NCBI GenBank assembly: GCA_017474485.1
Contig: JAFVHO010000205.1
Span: 1 to 39,516 of the forward strand
Source of the DNA: Prevotella sp.
GTDB lineage: Bacteria > Bacteroidota > Bacteroidia > Bacteroidales > Bacteroidaceae
Length of the DNA: 39,516 nucleotides
Direction of reading: 5' to 3'
How positions within the stretch are numbered: position 1 is the first letter of the stretch; each line of letters starts with the position of its first letter. Shown in pieces: positions 7,519 to 15,123 of the stretch. The translations under genes and the position numbers were made by a program. Below the pieces are notes generated by a model that had not been told where the DNA came from, did not search any database, and worked only from the letters and a program-made list of their open reading frames with translations.

Positions 7519-9249
7519 TTATTGTTTAGCGTTTTGCACATGTTGCATGATACGGAGGAAATTACCTCCCCAAATTTTCTGAATGTCCTCCTGACTGAAA
7601 CCGTGTGCCATTAGTTGACGGGTGAAATGGATGAGTTCTGACGAGTTGGCCAGTCCTCGAATGCCACCATCGCCATCGAAGTCGGTTCCCAAACCAACAT
7701 GGTCGATACCCATGATGTCGATGGCATGCATCAAATGGCGCATCGCATCTTCGATGGTTGCTTCGCCATCCTTGACGAGGAAACCGTTGTATAATGTGAC
7801 TTGCATGACGCCACCCTTAGCAGCAAGGGCACGCATCTGGTCGTCAGTCAGGTTGCGGGGATGGTCGCAAAGAGCACGGCAACTGCTGTGACTGCAAACA
7901 ATGGGCGTGCTTGACATGTCGAGGGCATCGTAAAAGCTTTTTTCTGCAGCATGGCTCAGGTCAACCATAATACCTAAGCGGTTCATCTCGCTGATGACCT
8001 GACGACCGAAGGCGCTAACACCATTGTGAGTCTGACTGCCACGAGCTGAGTCGCAGATGTCGTTGTCACCATTGTGGCACAGCGTCATATAGACAATGCC
8101 ACGCTGGGCAAAGTGCTGGAGGTTCTCAATTTTGCCGTCCAGAGCCTGTCCGTTTTCAATACCCAGCATAATACTCTTCTTGCCCAGATGTTTATTCATC
8201 CAGAGGTCGTTGGGCGTACGGGCTATGCTAAGATAATTGTTGTTGCGCTCGACTAATTCCTCAATCTTGTCGAAGATGTCATCGGCATATTCCTTCGGAT
8301 GATCGGTAGGCTGGGGCAGGTATGCCACCATAATGGTTGCATCCTGATGACCTTCCGTCATTTTGTGAAGGTCGACAAGCAATTGTTTGTCGCGAGTGCC
8401 AAAGTCAACACCCTTTGGGAAAAACATCGGAGTATCGCAATGGGTGTCGAGCGTCAGTACATGTTGGTGCATGTCGCAAGCATCACGATAGGCGGTAGCT
8501 TCATTGACAAGCCACTCGAAAAGTGGTAAACCTTCTGCAAGACATTCGGGATGCCACTGTACGCCTAAAATACTCTTATACTCATTGCTCTCAATAGCCT
8601 CAATGGTGCCGTCGGCGGCTGTTGCCGTAACGCTGAACAAAGACCCAGCATCGCCTACAGCCTGATGGTGGAACGAGTTGACAAAGAGTTTCTCTTCCTT
8701 ATTATATATATTAAATAAGGTGGAATCCTTCTTGATAGTGACGCTATGGGTAGGCTCCGAACGGTCGGCGTCCTGAGAATGCTTGACAGTTGTCTGGCCG
8801 ATGTCCTGAAGGACTTTACCGCCCAAGGCCATTGCTAACGTCTGAATACCACGACAGATACCTAAGATAGGAATCTGACGATTATAAGCCAGACGGGTAA
8901 TGAGCAGTTCGGGCAAATCGCGTTCACTATTGATACCGTGCAGCGCGGGTATTGGCTCCTCGTTGGCATATAACGGATTATAATCGGCACCACCGCTCAA
9001 CAGCAGGCCGTCGATATGTTCCAATGTGTTGATGATGCTGTCGGTATCAGCCAAAGGAGGAATGATGACGGGTACTCCACCTGCTTGTTGAACAGAACGA
9101 TAATAACCTTCAGCAAGTTTGCAAGTCTTTTCATCATAGTTGCCGGTAATGCCGATGACAGGTCGGCGCTGGGCTTCGGGGAAGGAAGCATAGACAGTTG
9201 ACAGTTGCGACTGCCAGTCGAACTGATTTGAGGATTTAAGTTTTACCAT
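7519..9249 (-). CDS. Fusion of C26 gamma-glutamyl hydrolase (class I amidotransferase fold) and M19 membrane-dipeptidase-type enzyme
   Basis: Two-domain enzyme of 576 aa with no signal peptide, so probably cytoplasmic. Residues ~28-250 are a C26/PuuD-like gamma-glutamyl hydrolase: LLLSGGADYNP, nucleophile C132 in GICRGIQ, H233 and E235 in QWHPE. Residues ~262-570 are an M19 (renal-dipeptidase-like) metallo-dipeptidase with H270 and D272 (DTHCD), E365 (GIENG), H433 (LSHAAE), H454 (CSHSSC) and D523 (GTDFDGDGG). All catalytic residues of both domains appear intact. Known family activities are hydrolysis of gamma-glutamyl bonds and of dipeptides including Cys-Gly. I infer sequential degradation of gamma-glutamyl peptides, glutathione being one possibility. 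Lrp lies 21 nt upstream and M28 directly downstream. Confidence 0.9.
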   Translation of the reverse strand: MVKLKSSNQFDWQSQLSTVYASFPEAQRRPVIGITGNYDEKTCKLAEGYYRSVQQAGGVPVIIPPLADTDSIINTLEHIDGLLLSGGADYNPLYANEEPIPALHGINSERDLPELLITRLAYNRQIPILGICRGIQTLAMALGGKVLQDIGQTTVKHSQDADRSEPTHSVTIKKDSTLFNIYNKEEKLFVNSFHHQAVGDAGSLFSVTATAADGTIEAIESNEYKSILGVQWHPECLAEGLPLFEWLVNEATAYRDACDMHQHVLTLDTHCDTPMFFPKGVDFGTRDKQLLVDLHKMTEGHQDATIMVAYLPQPTDHPKEYADDIFDKIEELVERNNNYLSIARTPNDLWMNKHLGKKSIMLGIENGQALDGKIENLQHFAQRGIVYMTLCHNGDNDICDSARGSQTHNGVSAFGRQVISEMNRLGIMVDLSHAAEKSFYDALDMSSTPIVCSHSSCRALCDHPRNLTDDQMRALAAKGGVMQVTLYNGFLVKDGEATIEDAMRHLMHAIDIMGIDHVGLGTDFDGDGGIRGLANSSELIHFTRQLMAHGFSQEDIQKIWGGNFLRIMQHVQNAKQ

Positions 9250-9270
9250 TTCCCGACTTATTTTACGGAT

Positions 9271-9738
9271 TTATTTTTCTTCAAAAGAAACGGGGATATC
9301 GCGCTTGATGCTTTGTTCCAGCGAGATAAGCGTCTCTGTAGCAACCACACCAGGTATATCCTGTAGACGTCCGTTGAGCAGTTGCATCAACTGTTCGTTG
9401 TCGCGTGCATAGAGTTTAACCATCATGGTGTAGGGACCAGTGGTAAAGTGGCACTCGACAATTTCCGGTATGTGGTGCAGACGTTCTACGACATCCTTGT
9501 ACATGGAGCCACGTTCCAATGTAATGCCCACATAGGTACATGTAGAGTAGCCGAGGCTCTTGGGATTGACGTCGAAACCACTGCCCATGATGACACCGGC
9601 ATCTACCAAATGTTGTACGCGCTGATGGATAGCAGCACGGCTCACATTACACTCTGCAGCAACATCCTTGAACGGAATGCGCGCATTCTTCGACAGGATA
9701 CTAAGGATTTTCTTGTCAAGATTGTCAATTTTCTCCAT
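9271..9738 (-). CDS. Lrp/AsnC-family transcriptional regulator
   Basis: 155-aa amino-acid-responsive regulator. N-terminal winged HTH (LDKKILSILSKNARIPFKDVA, then CNVSRAAIHQRV) and C-terminal RAM/AsnC ligand domain (GPYTMMVKLYARDNEQL, then IPGVVATETLISLEQ). The frame is open to an ATG at 9771, but that codon lies inside the -7 promoter box, so the start is set at ATG 9738 (MEKIDNL). First gene of the lrp, C26/M19, M28 transcript, so it probably controls peptide or amino-acid use in response to an amino acid (inference). TGCAAAA-type dyads just upstream of its -33 box are candidate autoregulatory sites. Confidence 0.9.
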   Translation of the reverse strand: MEKIDNLDKKILSILSKNARIPFKDVAAECNVSRAAIHQRVQHLVDAGVIMGSGFDVNPKSLGYSTCTYVGITLERGSMYKDVVERLHHIPEIVECHFTTGPYTMMVKLYARDNEQLMQLLNGRLQDIPGVVATETLISLEQSIKRDIPVSFEEK

Positions 9739-9768
9739 TGCTAATAGTATTGTTTTACAATTTGTAAG

Positions 9769-9799
9769 CAAAAGTACGCAATTTTATTGAAACAACAAA
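9769..9799 (-). promoter_or_regulatory. Promoter of the lrp operon
   Basis: On the minus strand: -33 TTTG (9799-9796), 19-nt spacer, -7 TACTTTTG (9776-9769). It fixes the lrp start at 9738. Confidence 0.75.
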
Positions 9800-9801
9800 C
9801 A

Positions 9802-9835
9802 TTTTGCAAGGAAAATGTGCAAAAATTGTGCAAAA
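9802..9835. promoter_or_regulatory. Candidate operator upstream of lrp
   Basis: TTTTGCA (9802-9808) and TGCAAAA (9818-9824) form a dyad. A second TGCAAAA (9829-9835) repeats 11 bp further on. The element lies immediately upstream of the lrp -33 box, where Lrp-type autoregulators often bind. Confidence 0.45.
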
Positions 9836-9842
9836 TGTTGAC

Positions 9843-10469
9843 TTAACGCTTGTAAATGAGTGTTAAACCGTCGCGAAGTGGCAGTATGACTTGTTCAACA
9901 CGGTCGTCGTGCATCACGTAGTCGTTGAACGTCTCGATGCCTCGGGTTTGTGGGTCGCGGTCGTAATTGTGGTCCACGACATGACCGTCCCACAGCGTAT
10001 TGTCAGCAAGGATAAAACCGCCTGGACGCAGCAGGTCGAGCACCGTCTCGTAAGTATCTCGATAAGTTCGTTTGTCGCCGTCGATGAAAGCCATGTCGAA
10101 GGTAACGCCTAACTTCGGAGCCTCAATATTGGCATCGCCAATGATGAAACGGATGCGGTCGGCTACGGGCGAACCCTCTATCCAAGGACGGGTAAAGTCT
10201 TCCTGTTCGTCGTTGATTTCAAAGGTATAGACCATGCCGCCTTCTTCCAGTCCTTCGGCCATGCAGATGGCGGAGTAACCGCTGAAAGTCCCCACTTCAA
10301 GGATGTTTTTGGGACGAATCATCTTGACCAGCATCTTGAGCAAACGGCCTTGTAGATGGCCTGATGCCATGCGGCCGTGCAGCATGTGGATATTGGTAGC
10401 ACGCCAGAGCCGATAAAGATAGTCGGGCTCTGGTTCTATGTGTTGGGCAATGTATTCGTCGACGGTCAT
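9843..10469 (-). CDS. Class I SAM-dependent O-methyltransferase (methyltransferase family 3)
   Basis: 208-aa cytosolic methyltransferase of the caffeoyl-CoA/catechol OMT-like family. Motif I is ILEVGTFSGYSA, followed by the acidic YTFEIND, then FDMAFIDGDK, the LRPGGFILADNTLWDG motif, and a terminal DGLTLIYKR strand. Bacterial relatives include catechol-type OMTs and the tRNA uridine-34 methyltransferase TrmR; substrate cannot be decided here. An ATG at 10481 exists, but ATG 10469 overlaps the aroQ stop as ATGA, the usual translational coupling, and is preferred. Co-transcribed with aroQ. Confidence 0.85.
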   Translation of the reverse strand: MTVDEYIAQHIEPEPDYLYRLWRATNIHMLHGRMASGHLQGRLLKMLVKMIRPKNILEVGTFSGYSAICMAEGLEEGGMVYTFEINDEQEDFTRPWIEGSPVADRIRFIIGDANIEAPKLGVTFDMAFIDGDKRTYRDTYETVLDLLRPGGFILADNTLWDGHVVDHNYDRDPQTRGIETFNDYVMHDDRVEQVILPLRDGLTLIYKR

Positions 10470-10897
10470 TGCTGTTGGCAATTGGCTTTTAGCGCTTCGA
10501 CGGCCAGACGATAGGAATCAAGACCAAAGCCGCAGATGACGCCACGGCAGGCAGCGGATATCATCGAATGGTGACGGAATTCTTCGCGCTGATGGATGTT
10601 GCTGATATGGACCTCAATGACGGGCGATTTCAGCGAACGGATGCAGTCGTGCAGGGCAACGGAAGTGTGCGTGTAGGCACCGGCATTCAACACAATACCG
10701 TCGTAGGTAAAGCCGACTTCCTGCATCTTGTTGATGAGCTCGCCTTCAATGTTGCTTTGGAAATACTCGATTTCTATGTCGGGATACTGGGCTTGCAACT
10801 GGGGCAGATACTGCTCGAAGGATGCCGAACCATAGATGCCGGGTTCGCGAACACCCAACAGATTTAAATTAGGACCATTGACAATCAGAATTTTCAT
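10466..10897 (-). CDS. aroQ: 3-dehydroquinate dehydratase, type II
   Basis: Third step of the shikimate pathway: 3-dehydroquinate to 3-dehydroshikimate. 143 aa, the usual size of the dodecameric type II enzyme. Motifs: NGPNLNLLG, REPGIYG (R17, catalytic Y22), FQSNIEGELI, NAGAYTHTS (N71), EVHISN (H97), then AACRGVICGFG. The C-terminal ten residues (ALKANCQQQ) are encoded by 7-bp repeats and look like a variable tail. Divergent from xerD across a 48-nt region; followed by an O-methyltransferase with ATGA overlap. Confidence 0.96.
   Translation of the reverse strand: MKILIVNGPNLNLLGVREPGIYGSASFEQYLPQLQAQYPDIEIEYFQSNIEGELINKMQEVGFTYDGIVLNAGAYTHTSVALHDCIRSLKSPVIEVHISNIHQREEFRHHSMISAACRGVICGFGLDSYRLAVEALKANCQQQ
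10469..10496 (-). repeat. 7-bp repeat in the aroQ C-terminal codons
   Basis: ATTGCTG, TTGGCAA, TTGGCTT, TTAGCGC on the + strand: four imperfect 7-bp units of the same TTGGC type as those at 7178 and 5891. They encode the last residues of AroQ and run into the start codon of the next gene. Confidence 0.55.
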
Positions 10898-10922
10898 AAT
10901 TCAAAAATATTTCGTAACTTTG
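10892..10922 (+). promoter_or_regulatory. Promoter of xerD
   Basis: -7 TAACTTTG (10915-10922) with a near-consensus -33 TTTC (10892-10895) and 19-nt spacing, 23 nt upstream of the xerD ATG. The -7 box mirrors the aroQ -7 box 6 nt away. Confidence 0.65.
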
Positions 10923-10928
10923 TCGCGG

Positions 10929-10936
10929 CAAAGGTA
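10929..10936 (-). promoter_or_regulatory. -7 box of the aroQ promoter
   Basis: TACCTTTG on the minus strand, 31 nt upstream of the aroQ ATG. The best -33 match is a weak CTTG at 10960-10957. Overlaps the xerD promoter. Confidence 0.6.
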
Positions 10937-10945
10937 CGAAATAAA

Positions 10946-11869
10946 ATGGAAAAGGACAAGAAAACGCCTACAAATATTATCCGCAGCTATCAGCGCTACT
11001 TGAAACTACAGCGTGGCTACTCGCCAAATACGCTGGATGCTTACATCCGTGACCTGCTGAAGCTGATCAACTATCTGGAAGATGTGGACAAGGATGTTCT
11101 TGACGTGGAGTTGTCTGACTTGCAACACTTTGCCGCCTCGCTGCACGACATTGGCATACACCCGCGTTCGCAGTGCCGTATACTGAGCGGTGTGCGCTCG
11201 TTCTTCCGTTTTCTGGAGTTGGAAGGTTATCGCGATGACGATCCCAGTGAACTGTTGGAGTCGCCCGTATTGGGCGAGCATCTGCCCGAAGTACTCTCTG
11301 CCGAGGAAGTGGATATGCTTGAAGGTGCTATCGACCTATCGAAGTGGGAGGGCCAACGCAACCGTGCTATCATTGAAGTATTGTTCTCGTGCGGATTGCG
11401 TGTCAGTGAACTGGTCAACCTGAAACTTTCCGACCTTTTTATACAGGAACAGTATGTCCGCATCTTAGGAAAAGGCTCGAAAGAACGGCTTGTACCCATC
11501 TCTCCGCGTGCCATCAAGGAACTGGACTACTGGTTTATGGACCGTCGCGAGATGAAGATAAAACCGGGTGAGGAGGATTTTGTGTTCCTGAACCGACGTG
11601 GCGCACATCTGACGCGAGTCATGATACTCATCATGATTAAGGAAACGGCTGTGGCGGCAGGCATACAGAAAACCATTTCGCCACACACCCTGCGCCACTC
11701 GTTTGCTACGGCCTTACTCGAAGGCGGTGCCGACCTGCGCGCCATCCAGGCCATGTTGGGGCATGAATCCATAGGAACGACAGAGATTTACACACATATT
11801 GACATGTCGACGCTCAGGGAGCAAATCCTAAACCACCATCCCCGCAATCTTAAGAGGGCTGATGGATGA
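10946..11869 (+). CDS. xerD: Tyrosine recombinase XerD
   Basis: 307-aa site-specific recombinase, normally resolving chromosome dimers at dif together with XerC. N-terminal SAM-like core-binding domain (residues ~10-95) and C-terminal catalytic domain. Catalytic residues visible: R152 (CGLRVSEL), K176/K179 (GKGSKERLVP), H247 and R250 (SPHTLRHSFATALLEGGADL), H273 (LGHESIGTTEIYTH), Y282. The family is shared by invertases, but length and sequence fit a housekeeping XerD. Its last codons and stop are part of a 7-bp tandem array that fills the gap to the convergent GH43 gene. Confidence 0.92.
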   Translation: MEKDKKTPTNIIRSYQRYLKLQRGYSPNTLDAYIRDLLKLINYLEDVDKDVLDVELSDLQHFAASLHDIGIHPRSQCRILSGVRSFFRFLELEGYRDDDPSELLESPVLGEHLPEVLSAEEVDMLEGAIDLSKWEGQRNRAIIEVLFSCGLRVSELVNLKLSDLFIQEQYVRILGKGSKERLVPISPRAIKELDYWFMDRREMKIKPGEEDFVFLNRRGAHLTRVMILIMIKETAVAAGIQKTISPHTLRHSFATALLEGGADLRAIQAMLGHESIGTTEIYTHIDMSTLREQILNHHPRNLKRADG

Positions 11870-11919
11870 TGTGTGATGTAGGATGGATGATGTAGGATGG
11901 TTGATGTAAGGCGGATGAT
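11857..11919. repeat. 7-bp tandem array filling the xerD/GH43 convergent gap
   Basis: Nine units of exactly 7 bp: GGCTGAT, GGATGAT, GTGTGAT, GTAGGAT, GGATGAT, GTAGGAT, GGTTGAT, GTAAGGC, GGATGAT. The array starts in the last xerD codons and ends on the first base of the GH43 stop codon. Confidence 0.85.
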
Positions 11920-13475
11920 TACTCAACGCGGTAGTAATCGAACTGCGCCAGACCGTCCTGTCCGTAACAGAACAAGCCTGTACGGATGCCTTTCCAATAA
12001 CCGCCACGCATGGCGAACGGTTCGCCGGCTTTTTCGTATCGTTTGCCGTCTGTGCTGTAGTAGAACTGGTGTTGGTTTCGTTCAGCATCGATGTCGATAC
12101 GAAGCCACACCTTTGCAAACTTGCCCCTACGGACAATGTGTTGCTTTCCGCCTACTTCGACGAAAATGCCGTCAGTAGCAAGACCGACACCGCGGAATAG
12201 TTTTCCTGAAATGAACAGTCCAGCACGACAATGGCCCTTCTGTTGCATCAGTGTCGTGGTGGTGCTACGATAGCCCACAACTTTCTGCGTCAGTTGGTTG
12301 CGGCACAGCTTCAAGCTGTCAGCCGGCATAGCACGTAGCGTTAGCCAGCCCTTACGTTCCGTCAGACTCCAGTGCGAATCTACGGGGTTGTGGTTCCACT
12401 GCCACTGTAGGCCGAGCGTGGAGCCAAATTCGTCGGACTGTTGGAGGAAGAAGGCTTTACTGTTCGCGACGGTTCTGCCGGCGCGTGCGGTGGCGGAACT
12501 ACCGCTCACACTAGGCTTTCGCCACGTGTCTACCGGTTCGCCGATGCCATTACCGTTGCGGTCGGTGCCTATAACGGGCCAGTCGTCCACCCAGCGGGCG
12601 GGCTGTAGATGTACGATGCGGCCAAGTACGGGCGTCTCTTGGAAATGATAGAACCACCACTCGCCATTGTTCCCTTCAACTAGCGCGCCCTGGTGTGGCC
12701 CATTAATGGCTGTCATGCCCTGTTCAAGGACGACGCGGCGCTCGTAGGGGCCGTAGATGTTGCGGGAACGAAGAACGGTTTGCCAGCCTGTGCCTACACC
12801 CCCTTCAGGAATGATTAAATAGTAGTAACCATTGCGCTTCATGAACTTCGTGCCCTCGGCTATGGGACCGGTGTATACGGTGACGCCCTCGTCTAACAAC
12901 TGTCGACCATCAGCCGACATACGGTGTACGATGATGGGTCCCGCACGATGGCGACTGCGACCCAGGTACACCTGTCCGTCGTCGTCCCAAAACGGACATG
13001 GATCCTCCCACTTCGCAACATGCTGTACACAGTGCAGCGGCGACCAAGGTCCGCGCGCACTTTTGGCGGTTGACATGAACAATCCCTCGTCGGGCGTACA
13101 AAAGTAGACGTAGAATGTACCCTCGTGGTAGCGGATGGCCGGGGCCCATGATCCGCCTGCGTAGTGCGCCATCGCGTCCCAACCGGGCTCGTCGAACCGG
13201 CGGTATATCTGCGACGCGTAGCACCAGTTCACGCCGTCAGCCGACTCCAGTACCTGTATGCCGAGAAAGTGGAAATCGCTGGCTACCATATAGTATATTC
13301 CGTCGACGCGCACCACGTCGGGGTCGCTGAAGTCCGCACACAGCACGGGGTTACAGTAGGTCCCGTCGCCCTGGTCGCCCCATGTACCGCCAGCACTGGC
13401 TCTCACCACCGCCGTCAAGGCCATCAGCATGACCAGTTCATGCATCCAGCTCCGTTTTCCTATTGCATCTCTCAT
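11919..13475 (-). CDS. Secreted glycoside hydrolase family 43 enzyme with C-terminal beta-sandwich
   Basis: Probable exo-acting alpha-L-arabinofuranosidase or beta-xylosidase; the true substrate is open. Signal peptide of ~28 residues (ending RASA). Five-bladed propeller, residues ~40-320, with base D51 (ADFSDPDVV), pKa modulator D158 (KWEDPCPFW) and acid E207 (GPIAEGTKF). A concanavalin-like domain follows from ~345 to the end, including EFGSTLGLQWQWNHNP, the family C-terminal module. Between them is a Ser/Ala/Arg-rich linker (~320-342). Downstream of GH28 on the same strand, so a pectin or arabinan side-chain role is plausible. GC-rich compared with most of the window (72% in the row at 13141, hand count). 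A candidate promoter and a palindromic array lie in its leader. Confidence 0.88.
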   Translation of the reverse strand: MRDAIGKRSWMHELVMLMALTAVVRASAGGTWGDQGDGTYCNPVLCADFSDPDVVRVDGIYYMVASDFHFLGIQVLESADGVNWCYASQIYRRFDEPGWDAMAHYAGGSWAPAIRYHEGTFYVYFCTPDEGLFMSTAKSARGPWSPLHCVQHVAKWEDPCPFWDDDGQVYLGRSRHRAGPIIVHRMSADGRQLLDEGVTVYTGPIAEGTKFMKRNGYYYLIIPEGGVGTGWQTVLRSRNIYGPYERRVVLEQGMTAINGPHQGALVEGNNGEWWFYHFQETPVLGRIVHLQPARWVDDWPVIGTDRNGNGIGEPVDTWRKPSVSGSSATARAGRTVANSKAFFLQQSDEFGSTLGLQWQWNHNPVDSHWSLTERKGWLTLRAMPADSLKLCRNQLTQKVVGYRSTTTTLMQQKGHCRAGLFISGKLFRGVGLATDGIFVEVGGKQHIVRRGKFAKVWLRIDIDAERNQHQFYYSTDGKRYEKAGEPFAMRGGYWKGIRTGLFCYGQDGLAQFDYYRVE

Positions 13476-13519
13476 ATCTTCTAACTATGATATTTTTTTA
13501 CACTCTTTATTTGAGTTTC

Positions 13520-13600
13520 GAGTTAGTGGGAAACTCTCTTGGAGTTAGTGGGTAACTCTACGGAGTTAGTGGGTAACTCTACGGAGTTAGTGGGTAACTC
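13520..13600 (-). repeat. Tandem array of palindromic 17-19-bp units, period 21-22
   Basis: Four copies of GAGTTA-GTGGG-TAACTC (the first with one change) at 13520, 13542, 13563 and 13584. Each is a hairpin with 6-7-bp arms and a 5-nt loop. The 3' arm of one unit can also pair with the 5' arm of the next, so two hairpin registers are possible. It lies in the GH28/GH43 intergenic gap and in the 5' leader of GH43 if the promoter at 13623 is real. Confidence 0.85.
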
Positions 13601-13622
13601 CAAACTCGTCCAGTACAAACTC

Positions 13623-13630
13623 CAAAGCTA
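13623..13630 (-). promoter_or_regulatory. Candidate -7 box for the GH43 gene
   Basis: TAGCTTTG on the minus strand matches TAnnTTTG, but no TTTG is seen 19-21 nt upstream. If used, the transcript would carry the palindromic array in a ~140-nt leader. Confidence 0.35.
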
Positions 13631-13695
13631 TTTTTATTGATTCTTCTAACTGTTTCAGTATCAGTGATTTACGCGTTCTGTTAGAAAAATTTTCT

Positions 13696-15123
13696 TTAAT
13701 TGGTATTTTTCTTTACAAAATCAGGCCTTGCGTCTGCTTGTGCTGTATAAACTTCGACATGGTCGAAGTGCACCGAACGGGCGTTTCGTACGTAAAAGCC
13801 CTTGGCGGGCAATGGACCCCACATCGTGGCCTCGGGATACTCGGCGGCTTTCTCGTCACGCAGTGCCTTGTCGATATCGGCCAACTGTGCCCGCGTCACG
13901 CCCCCACGGTGGTGAATGCTGACGTTGCTGACGTGAACTTCTTCAACAGGGTGGCCGGGCAGTCCGCTGATAGAACAACCGTAGTTGCCGCAGTCTCTCG
14001 CGCGTACATTATTAATATATATACCCCGTATACGGCCAACGGTCTCTACACTATCAGGCTTCTGGCTGCGCGTGGCCCCCTCGTTACCGCCACCCACGCT
14101 CTGTGCAACGAAGGCGTCGGCGCCGTTCTTGCTGAACGTCCATCCACGACCACGATGACCCAGTCGGACAAAGATAGGTGACTCGGTGCCGATAATGGTC
14201 ATACCGTCCACTGAGACGTTCTCCATCAGACCGCCATCGACAATCTCCAGCGACAATGCCGACGTGCCACTGGGGCGTCCGAAGAACTGAGAAGTCTGGT
14301 CGTCGCTGGGTTTTACCACGATGTTGCGAATCGATATGTTGCGGTATCCGCCGTTAGTCTCCGTGCCCAGTTTCACCGCGTTGCAGTGACTCGACACCAC
14401 GCAGTCGGCAATCACAATGTTCTCGCAGAGTCGAGGCGACGTGGACTTCAACGTGATGCCGTCATCGTCCGAGTCGGCTATCACACCACGCACAACGACG
14501 TCGTGACAGCCATCCACGTCCAGCGCATCGTTGTTGTAATTGTTGCGGTTCACCACACGGATGCCGTCAATCCGCACACGGTCGCAGGCCAGATAGTGCT
14601 GCATCCAGCAGCCGCTATTACGCAGTGTGACATCCTTGACCACGATGTCGCGACTTTGTATGAATCTCAATAGATGTGGTCGTGTGATGCCCTCGTCATT
14701 CCACGACTGTTTGGGGAACACGCGGCCCTGTCCGTCTATCGTTCCGTAGCCGTCAATAACCACATTTTCCACCTCGTCGGCATATATCAATTGAATGGTC
14801 GGCGTATGCGTCCGCAGTGACTTGTAACTGGTTGTCATACGGCGATAGTCGCGTAAATCTGTACTTCCGTAGAGCGTGGCGCCCAGTTCCAGATGTAGGT
14901 TCACGTTGCTGCGCAGTACGATGCTACCAGTCTTATACTGGCCAGCCGGTACCACCACGCGCCCACCGCCCTGCTCAGAGCAGAGGTCGATACACTGCTG
15001 CAGAACTGCAGTGCACAGTACTGACGTGTCGCTTTTGGCACCATAGTCGGTGATAACATAGTCGTGCGCTGTTAAGAGTGTGCTGCTGTTCAGTAACAGA
15101 GCCCAGAACAAGAATCGTTTCAT
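13696..15123 (-). CDS. Secreted GH28-like right-handed beta-helix glycosidase
   Basis: 475-aa polygalacturonase-family protein. ATG 15123 is preferred over the upstream 15207 because it overlaps the OPT stop (ATGA) and opens a signal peptide (MKRFLFWALLLNSSTLLTA). The mature start VITDYGAKSD is the classic GH28 opening. Beta-helix coils include GYGTIDGQG, NNDALDVDGC and DSDDDGITLKS, which carry the conserved Asp residues. The usual GHG and RIK motifs are not evident: the corresponding coil reads SSHCNAVKLGTETNGG, so this is a divergent GH28 subgroup and the substrate may be a branched pectin such as rhamnogalacturonan (inference). GC-rich like GH43 (68% in the row at 14941, hand count). Confidence 0.83.
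   Translation of the reverse strand: MKRFLFWALLLNSSTLLTAHDYVITDYGAKSDTSVLCTAVLQQCIDLCSEQGGGRVVVPAGQYKTGSIVLRSNVNLHLELGATLYGSTDLRDYRRMTTSYKSLRTHTPTIQLIYADEVENVVIDGYGTIDGQGRVFPKQSWNDEGITRPHLLRFIQSRDIVVKDVTLRNSGCWMQHYLACDRVRIDGIRVVNRNNYNNDALDVDGCHDVVVRGVIADSDDDGITLKSTSPRLCENIVIADCVVSSHCNAVKLGTETNGGYRNISIRNIVVKPSDDQTSQFFGRPSGTSALSLEIVDGGLMENVSVDGMTIIGTESPIFVRLGHRGRGWTFSKNGADAFVAQSVGGGNEGATRSQKPDSVETVGRIRGIYINNVRARDCGNYGCSISGLPGHPVEEVHVSNVSIHHRGGVTRAQLADIDKALRDEKAAEYPEATMWGPLPAKGFYVRNARSVHFDHVEVYTAQADARPDFVKKNTN

Noticed and set aside
8697..8720. Inverted repeat CCTTATT/AATAAGG within the C26/M19 gene
   Set aside because: A 7-bp dyad in AT-rich codons of a conserved domain is expected by chance; no second copy was seen.
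13520..13600. CRISPR array
   Set aside because: Repeats are ~17 bp with only 4-5 nt between them and no unique spacers; no cas genes nearby.
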